Shown here piece after piece: positions 7,615 through 11,657 of a stretch of DNA of 11,657 nt (positions within the stretch are counted from its first letter, which is position 1; every line of letters begins with the position of its first letter). The notes below the pieces were generated by a model. It did not search any database. It was not told the origin of the DNA and saw only the letters and a program-made list of their open reading frames with translations. The stretch lies in the NCBI GenBank assembly GCA_030428695.1, contig JAUIEM010000323.1:1-11657 (forward strand), given 5' to 3'. The translations under genes and the position numbers were made by a program. This DNA is from a bacterium. Lineage in GTDB: Bacteria; Planctomycetota; J058; JAJDCP01.

Positions 7615-8511
7615 ATGGCGCTCCCCGATCGCGTCAAGATCGTCGAGGTCTCGCCCCGGGACGGCCTGCAGAACCTCAAGACCTTCATCCCGACCGCCCA
7701 GAAGCTCGAGCTGATCCACCGGCTCGCCGACAGCGGCCTGCCGGTCGTCGAGGCGACCAGCTTCGTCTCGCCGCGCTGGGTGCCGCAGATGGCCGACTGC
7801 CGCGAGGTGATGTCCGGCATCGCCCGCCGCGAGGGCGTGGTCTACAGCTGCCTGGTGCCGAATCTCAAGGGCTTCCAGGCCGCGTGCGAGGCGGGGGCGA
7901 CCGAGATCGCGGTGTTCGCGGCGGCCTCGGACACCTTCTCGATGAAGAACACGAACTGTCTGGTCGAGGAGAGCTTCGAGCGTTTGGAGAAGGTCTGCTC
8001 CGCCGCCCGCGACGAGGGCATCCGGGTGCGGGGCTACATCTCCTGTGTGCTCGGCTGTCCCTACGAGGGCGAGGTCGCCGTCGACGCGGTCGTGCGGGTG
8101 GTCGAGGCCCTCGACGGGATGGGCTGCTACGAGATCTCCCTCGGCGACACGATCGGCGTCGGCACGCCGGCGAAGGCGCAGCGCATGGTGTCCGCCGTCG
8201 CCGAGGTGGTCGGCATCGACCGGCTCGCGGCGCACTTCCACGACACCTACGGCCAGGCCCTGGCGAACATCCTCGCGGTGCTCGAGCTCGGCCTGTCGGT
8301 CGTCGACTCCTCGGTCACCGGGCTCGGCGGCTGCCCCTACGCCCGCTCGGCCTCGGGCAACGTCGCGACCGAGGACGTCGTGTACATGCTCGACGGCATG
8401 GGGATCGACACCGGCGTCGACCTCCAGCGCCTGCTCGGGGTCGGCCGCTTCGTGCGCGATGAGCTCGCGCTGCAGCCGGTCAGCCGCGTGTTCCACGCCC
8501 TGGCGGGCTGA
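7615..8511 (+). CDS. liuE: Hydroxymethylglutaryl-CoA lyase
   Basis: The 298-residue TIM-barrel enzyme cleaves 3-hydroxy-3-methylglutaryl-CoA to acetyl-CoA and acetoacetate, the last step of leucine catabolism. Visible features are SPRDGLQN with Arg15-Asp16, metal ligands His207 and His209 in HFHDTYGQA, the family signature TGLGGCPYA with catalytic Cys240, and Asn249 in SGNVATED matching the metal-binding Asn of the human enzyme. The full length and all catalytic residues are present. It starts one base after the alpha-subunit stop, so it is certainly co-transcribed. Homocitrate or isopropylmalate synthases share the barrel but lack the GGCPYA signature. The hydratase needed to make HMG-CoA from methylglutaconyl-CoA is not in the window. 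Confidence 0.95.
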   Translation: MALPDRVKIVEVSPRDGLQNLKTFIPTAQKLELIHRLADSGLPVVEATSFVSPRWVPQMADCREVMSGIARREGVVYSCLVPNLKGFQAACEAGATEIAVFAAASDTFSMKNTNCLVEESFERLEKVCSAARDEGIRVRGYISCVLGCPYEGEVAVDAVVRVVEALDGMGCYEISLGDTIGVGTPAKAQRMVSAVAEVVGIDRLAAHFHDTYGQALANILAVLELGLSVVDSSVTGLGGCPYARSASGNVATEDVVYMLDGMGIDTGVDLQRLLGVGRFVRDELALQPVSRVFHALAG

Positions 8512-8513
8512 CG

Positions 8514-9374
8514 GTGGAAGACCTGACGCGGAACCCGCCCTGCGAGCCCCACGGCCGGGACTCAGTCGGCATCTGCGTGCGCTGCGACCGGCTGTGCTGC
8601 CCCGCCTGTCTGCACCCGGGCAGCCGCGTCTGCGTCGACTGCCCGGAGGCCGGACCCCGGCCGAGCGGGCGCGAGCCGACGGAGCAGTCCTTCCGCTGGA
8701 TCGTCGAGCAGGAGGGGTGGTTCGTCAAGCTGCTGGTCTGCGGCCTGATGATGTTCGGCTCCGCGCTGATCGTCCCCTTTCTGATCTTTGAAGGCTACCG
8801 CATGCGGGTGACCCGCCAGGCGATGGTCAACCCCTCCTCGCCGCTGCCCGAGCTCAGGGACCTTCTCTCGCTGATCGGCGAGGGGTTCCGCTACATCGTC
8901 GCGATGACGCTGCCGATCTTCGCGCTGATCTTCGGCATGGTCCTGATCGGCGCCGGCGTGGTCGCGATCGGCTTCGGCGTCGGTGGAGGGGCCGGCGAGG
9001 CCCTCGCGGTGATGTCGATGATGGTCGTCTACCTCGCCTGTCTCGCGCTCGGCCTCGCCTACAACGCGGTCCAGCCGGCGATCCTGCTCGAGTTCATCGC
9101 GACCGGCAGCGTGCTCTCCGGCTTCCGCCTCAAGGCCCTGTTCCGCCATGTCTCCGCCCGCTTCGGCGACTATATCGTGCTGGTCGTGATCGGCATGGCC
9201 TTCAACTTCGTCGCGGGCATGGTCGGCCTGTTCACCTGCTACATCGGCATGGTCGTCACTCTGCCCTGGGCCCAGCTCAGCTTCGCCTACCTCGTCGGCT
9301 GCTACGTCGGCCGTCACTATCCCGAGGTCGCCCGGCGCGAGGGCCTGCAGTCCGTCTCCTGGGACCAGCTGTAG
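8514..9374 (+). CDS. B-box-type zinc finger plus DUF4013-like multipass membrane protein
   Basis: The 286-residue protein has two parts. Residues 10-43 form a Cys/His cluster with spacing C10-x2-H13-x7-C21-x2-C24-x4-C29-x2-C32-x7-C40-x2-C43, very close to a B-box zinc finger binding two zinc ions. Residues from about 71 to 266 contain roughly five hydrophobic segments (about 71-92, 126-155, 163-190, 219-240, 243-265). The I-x-x-x-L-I-F-E-G-Y-R-x-R-V-T-R element, the PLPEL turn, and a final F-A-Y-L-V-G resemble DUF4013-type membrane proteins. The GTG start lies two bases after the lyase stop, making this the last gene of the operon. A cytoplasmic zinc module anchored in the inner membrane is the likely arrangement. 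Function is unknown; the link to leucine catabolism is by position only. Confidence 0.75.
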   Translation: MEDLTRNPPCEPHGRDSVGICVRCDRLCCPACLHPGSRVCVDCPEAGPRPSGREPTEQSFRWIVEQEGWFVKLLVCGLMMFGSALIVPFLIFEGYRMRVTRQAMVNPSSPLPELRDLLSLIGEGFRYIVAMTLPIFALIFGMVLIGAGVVAIGFGVGGGAGEALAVMSMMVVYLACLALGLAYNAVQPAILLEFIATGSVLSGFRLKALFRHVSARFGDYIVLVVIGMAFNFVAGMVGLFTCYIGMVVTLPWAQLSFAYLVGCYVGRHYPEVARREGLQSVSWDQL

Positions 9375-9483
9375 CGCTCCGGCCCGCGGCCCTGCTGCAC
9401 GCTTCGCACACGCGCCCCGGGCGGCTGCGGCTGGCGCGGCGCGGCGGGGACGGGTATCGTCGTCGAACGAAATCGGAGCTCCC

Positions 9484-9490
9484 GAGGAGG
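9484..9490 (+). promoter_or_regulatory. Ribosome binding site of the TerB-like gene
   Basis: GAGGAGG ends five bases before ATG 9496, a near-consensus Shine-Dalgarno match. With the 121-base gap upstream it suggests an independent unit. I see no convincing -35/-10 pair in that gap (TATCGT at 9455-9460 is the best -10-like site). Confidence 0.7.
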
Positions 9491-9495
9491 AAGAG

Positions 9496-10440
9496 ATGGA
9501 AGTCGAGTACGAGGACATCGCGCCCCTTGTCGCCCAGCAGACCGTGCGGCAGCGCCAGGTGCACGTGACCTTCACCTGCCCGAAGAGCGGCCGCTCGGTC
9601 GAGTCCAGCGCCTCGCTGCGCAAGGACAACAGCGCCGGTCAGCGCATGAAGGACTCGGTCAAGCGCAGCTTCATGCACGCCGCGCGCAACATGCTGACCC
9701 GCGCGCTCGGGAGCCTGTTCGGCCACGGCATGGCCGGGCAGGTCGCGCGCTCCGCCACCTACGAGGCGCAGCGCGGCGTCGAGGCCAGACTCGCGTTCTC
9801 GAAGGCGGATGTCCAACGCGGGATCGTCGCCGCCTTCGAGCGCGTGCGCGCCCAGTTCGCCAAGGACCCGGAGAGCGGCGCCTGGGTCGCGAGCGGCGCC
9901 GTCGCCGCCAGCCAGAGCGCCTACGATCAGCTGCTCGCCGCCCACCCGATCAGCGAGGGCTGGGACCGGGCGATCCTCGCGCGGGTGCTCGTCGAGGTCG
10001 CCCGCGCGGACGGGACGCTCGAGCCCCGGGAGCTGGCGCTGCTCGACCAGCTGCTGCCCGGCCAGGACGTGCGTCAGCTCGCCGCGAAGCCCGCGCTGAG
10101 CGCCGCTGAGCTCGGCGGGACCTCGGCGCAGGCCCGGCCCTCGATCCTGCTCCTGGCCTGCTCCCTCGCGCTCGCGGACGAGGAGCTGAGCGCCGAGGAG
10201 CTCACGCGCCTCGACGCCATCGGCACGGGCCTCGGCTTCGGCCGCGACAAGGTCGCCGAGCTGCGCCGCCTCGCCGCGCAGCAGGTGATCGAGCGGGTGC
10301 TCGGGCAGGTCTGGCGGAGCGGCAGCTGCGACGCCGCCGCGCGTGCGGAGCTCGAGGCGCTCGCGACGGCCTGCGGCGTGTCCGCGGGCGAGCTCGCCCA
10401 GCAGGAGGTCGCGTTCCGCAAGCGCCACGGCTTCTTCTAG
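9496..10440 (+). CDS. Protein with two TerB-like helical repeats
   Basis: The 314-residue predicted soluble protein has no signal peptide or membrane segment. Residues 1-45 look beta-rich with one Cys (VTFTCPKSGRSVE); 46-130 are basic and helical. Two stretches then resemble the TerB fold: ILARVLVEVARADGTLEPRE (residues 160-179) and a second with SLALADEELSAEELTRLDAI (223-242). Both have the helix-A-x-A-D-G/E-x-L-[ST/E]-x-E-E/L pattern of TerB-like domains, found in tellurite-resistance and stress-associated membrane-proximal proteins. The C-terminus ends AFRKRHGFF. It is preceded by a strong ribosome binding site and a 121-base gap. Whether TerB-like or another acidic helical-bundle family fits best needs a profile search; no tellurite role is implied. 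Confidence 0.65.
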   Translation: MEVEYEDIAPLVAQQTVRQRQVHVTFTCPKSGRSVESSASLRKDNSAGQRMKDSVKRSFMHAARNMLTRALGSLFGHGMAGQVARSATYEAQRGVEARLAFSKADVQRGIVAAFERVRAQFAKDPESGAWVASGAVAASQSAYDQLLAAHPISEGWDRAILARVLVEVARADGTLEPRELALLDQLLPGQDVRQLAAKPALSAAELGGTSAQARPSILLLACSLALADEELSAEELTRLDAIGTGLGFGRDKVAELRRLAAQQVIERVLGQVWRSGSCDAAARAELEALATACGVSAGELAQQEVAFRKRHGFF

Positions 10441-10481
10441 AAGGCCGGAGCGGGGCAGTAGGCTCGCCGCACTTCACTCGG

Positions 10482-10487
10482 TAGAAT
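10482..10487 (+). promoter_or_regulatory. Candidate -10 box (TAGAAT) of the T6SS-type operon
   Basis: TAGAAT matches the sigma70 -10 consensus at 5 of 6 positions in an otherwise GC-rich 73-base gap, about 27 bases before the start codon. The -35 region at normal spacing (TAGGCT, 10459-10464) is poor, so activation or another sigma factor is possible. No sigma54 GG/GC element was seen. Confidence 0.3.
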
Positions 10488-10488
10488 T

Positions 10489-10504
10489 TCCAGCACAAGC
10501 TGGA
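10489..10504 (+). promoter_or_regulatory. Small hairpin overlapping the ribosome binding site of the accessory gene
   Basis: TCCAGC (10489-10494) and GCTGGA (10499-10504) pair around an ACAA loop. The right arm covers the first bases of the Shine-Dalgarno GGAGG (10502-10506), seven bases before ATG 10514. If transcribed, folding would partly mask the site. The stem is short, so an effect is uncertain, and a start near 10494 would remove most of the left arm. Confidence 0.3.
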
Positions 10505-10513
10505 GGATGTGCG

Positions 10514-11221
10514 ATGGCCGAACCCGACAAGTTCCCGACCAAGCGTCATGGGCCCGATACGGTCCGGCGCGGGGTCAAGATCCGCGCGGGGGGCTTGAAC
10601 AAGCTCGTCCTCTCCGACAAGGGCACCCTGAGCAACCCCCGCTGGACCGACCGCGACAGCGGCGAGGTGCTCGAGACCGCGCGCACCGGTCGCACGCTGA
10701 AGATGCTCGTCGATGTCGAGGGCTTCCGCTTCACCAAGAAGGCGAGCTTCGAGATCTTCGAGTACGACGTCGACTCCGAGGACGATCCGGTCGCGACCGT
10801 CGAGGGCAAGGTCGAGAACGGCCAGGCCTGGGCCGACTGGGACTACGTCTACACCGACGACGAGGACGAAGAGGGAACGGACAACAAGTACACCAAGCCC
10901 GAGTACTACTTCCTGTGCAAGGTCGTCAAAGAGGAGTGCAAGTCCGAGCTGCTGAACTTCGAGGACTTCGTCGAGATCGAGGTCAAGAGCTCGAAGGGCC
11001 GCCCGGTCCAGAACATCGACTTCTGCCTGATCCAGCCCGACGGCGAGGAGCGCTGGGGCGTCGTCGACGAGAAGGGCTACGCGAAGGTCGAAGAGGTCCC
11101 GCCCGGCCAGTACAAGATCCACTTCGTGCGCCGTGCCTTCGCGACCCCGCCGCTGTTCAAGCAGAAGGAAGACGGGGTCGACATCCACCAGCTCAAGGAA
11201 GTGAAGGAGCAGCTCGGATGA
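10514..11221 (+). CDS. T6SS-associated two-domain beta-rich accessory protein (unnamed)
   Basis: The 235-residue soluble protein has two beta-sandwich-like halves. Residues about 35-113 read SDKGTLSNPRW, a V-L-x-T-x-x-x-G-x-T-L-x-M-x-V strand pair, F-x-F-x-I-F-E-Y-D, and V-E-N-G-Q-A-W-A-D-W, a pattern common in Ig-like modules of T6SS spike-associated proteins. An acidic loop (TDDEDEEGTD, 114-123) follows. Residues 146-204 read LLNFEDFVEIEV, KGRPVQNIDFCLIQPDGE, a D-E-K-G-Y-A-K-V turn and VPPGQYKIHF, the carboxypeptidase-regulatory/transthyretin-like fold seen in T6SS loci. It likely acts as a linker or adaptor between spike, cargo and partner rather than as an enzyme. ATG 10514 follows GGAGG by seven bases, and the stop overlaps the next start (ATGA). 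Naming is by resemblance only; confident in folds, not in exact role. Confidence 0.65.
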   Translation: MAEPDKFPTKRHGPDTVRRGVKIRAGGLNKLVLSDKGTLSNPRWTDRDSGEVLETARTGRTLKMLVDVEGFRFTKKASFEIFEYDVDSEDDPVATVEGKVENGQAWADWDYVYTDDEDEEGTDNKYTKPEYYFLCKVVKEECKSELLNFEDFVEIEVKSSKGRPVQNIDFCLIQPDGEERWGVVDEKGYAKVEEVPPGQYKIHFVRRAFATPPLFKQKEDGVDIHQLKEVKEQLG

Positions 11222-11496
11222 GCGACCACGAGATCATCGCCAGCTACGGCTCGGGCGGCAGCTTCCGCAGCGGTCGCAAGACCGGCATCAAGATCAGCGA
11301 CTTCGACACGAGCCCGAGCCCCGGCGGCAAGGTCCCGGCGGAGGAGCACTGCACCTGCACGATGGCCTCACTCGGCTCGAGCTGGGCCTGGACCGGCGTC
11401 CTGAAGGGAACGGACATGTTCCCCGAGCCCGTCGCGCCCGAAGACTGTTCACACTGCAAACTCGCCCGGCTCTGGGCGCATCAAGGGGGATATTGA
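11218..11496 (+). CDS. Small Cys/His-rich protein between T6SS-type genes, function unknown
   Basis: I do not recognise this 92-residue protein. Its start (ATG 11218-11220) overlaps the upstream TGA, and AAGGAG at 11204-11209 supplies a ribosome binding site; the frame is open much further upstream, but that stretch is a shadow of the preceding gene. Features are a Gly/Ser-rich N-terminus (SYGSGGSFRSG), two close Cys pairs (H44-C45-T-C47 and C77-S-H79-C80), and a W-rich middle (SSWAWTG). The H-C-x-C and C-x-H-C clusters could bind one metal ion or form disulfides. There is no signal peptide or membrane segment. It lies directly before hcp, one base from its start, so it is surely co-transcribed. 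A cargo, adaptor or chaperone for Hcp secretion is plausible but unproven. Confidence 0.75.
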   Translation: MSDHEIIASYGSGGSFRSGRKTGIKISDFDTSPSPGGKVPAEEHCTCTMASLGSSWAWTGVLKGTDMFPEPVAPEDCSHCKLARLWAHQGGY

Positions 11497-11497
11497 C

Positions 11498-11657
11498 ATG
11501 GCGCTCGACGGCTTGATCCAGATCAGGGGGGACGTCCAGGGCGACTTCCCGTCCACCACCCTCAAGTCCGGCCGCGAAGGCATCGACTTCTACGGCTTCC
11601 ACCACGAGATCGAGTCGCCGCGCGACCTGGCCTCCGGGGCGGCGAGCGGCAAGCGTC
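11498..11657 (+). CDS. hcp: Hcp-family type VI secretion tube protein (3' truncated by window)
   Basis: The 53 complete codons read MALDGLIQIRGDVQGDF, a short segment with GIDFYGFHHEIESPRD, then ASGAASGKR at the edge. This is the typical Hcp N-terminus: a first strand with I-x-G-x-x-G, a central H-x-[IV]-x-SPRD segment, and the SG-x-x-x-GKR that leads into the next strand. Hcp forms stacked hexameric rings that make the T6SS inner tube and is itself secreted. ATG 11498 follows AAGGGGGA (11483-11490) and lies one base beyond the upstream stop. Full length (typically about 160 residues) cannot be checked. An extended Hcp carrying a fused effector cannot be excluded from this fragment. Confidence 0.85.
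   Translation, partial: MALDGLIQIRGDVQGDFPSTTLKSGREGIDFYGFHHEIESPRDLASGAASGKR

Noticed and set aside
5505..7820. Minus-strand open frame of 771 codons
   Set aside because: Antisense to the well-supported biotin carboxylase gene, with repetitive composition and no recognisable domain.
10434..10443. CTTCTAGAAG palindrome across the TerB-like stop codon
   Set aside because: It has no loop and no T tract, and forms from Phe-Phe-stop codons; coincidence is adequate.
1..11657. CRISPR arrays, tRNA/rRNA genes and insertion sequences
   Set aside because: No spaced direct repeats, cloverleaf-type segments, rRNA motifs or transposase frames were found on either strand.

Overview
The window is very GC-rich, densely coded bacterial DNA. 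High GC, a bacterial deoxyhypusine-synthase-like gene, a biotin-dependent leucine-degradation carboxylase and type VI secretion (T6SS) Hcp-type genes together suggest a Myxococcota or related 'deltaproteobacterial' genome. That placement is inference; no rRNA or other phylogenetic marker is present.

Layout. (1) Bases 1-854 hold the 3' part of a plus-strand gene. A Gly/Ser/Pro-rich repetitive linker joins an unseen N-terminal part to a C-terminal domain resembling lysozyme/chitosanase-fold glycan hydrolases. (2) Bases 855-1132 lie between convergent genes and hold a hairpin just after the first gene and a 54-bp near-perfect palindrome. (3) Bases 1133-1843 encode a minus-strand calcineurin-like metallophosphoesterase. 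(4) After a 221-bp divergent intergenic region comes a tight six-gene plus-strand operon (2065-9374): alpha/beta hydrolase, deoxyhypusine-synthase-like enzyme, carboxyltransferase and biotin carboxylase subunits of a methylcrotonyl-CoA-type carboxylase, HMG-CoA lyase, and a B-box zinc finger/DUF4013-like membrane protein. All five junctions are ATGA overlaps or gaps of 10 bases or less. (5) A separately initiated gene (9496-10440) encodes a protein with two TerB-like helical repeats. (6) The right end (10514-11657) is the start of a T6SS-type operon: a two-domain beta-rich accessory protein, a 92-residue Cys/His-rich protein not recognised here, and the N-terminus of Hcp, cut by the window edge.

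How they work together. The carboxylase subunits and HMG-CoA lyase cover the lower leucine/isovalerate pathway (3-methylcrotonyl-CoA to 3-methylglutaconyl-CoA, and HMG-CoA to acetyl-CoA plus acetoacetate). Isovaleryl-CoA dehydrogenase and methylglutaconyl-CoA hydratase are absent here and must be supplied elsewhere if the pathway is complete. The synthase-like enzyme in the same operon is unexpected: it keeps the catalytic lysine of deoxyhypusine synthase but has lost the paired histidines, which points to polyamine chemistry (homospermidine-type) rather than eIF5A modification. The first gene and the last three are plausibly secretion related, so the metabolic operon may sit between two loci linked to contact-dependent secretion.
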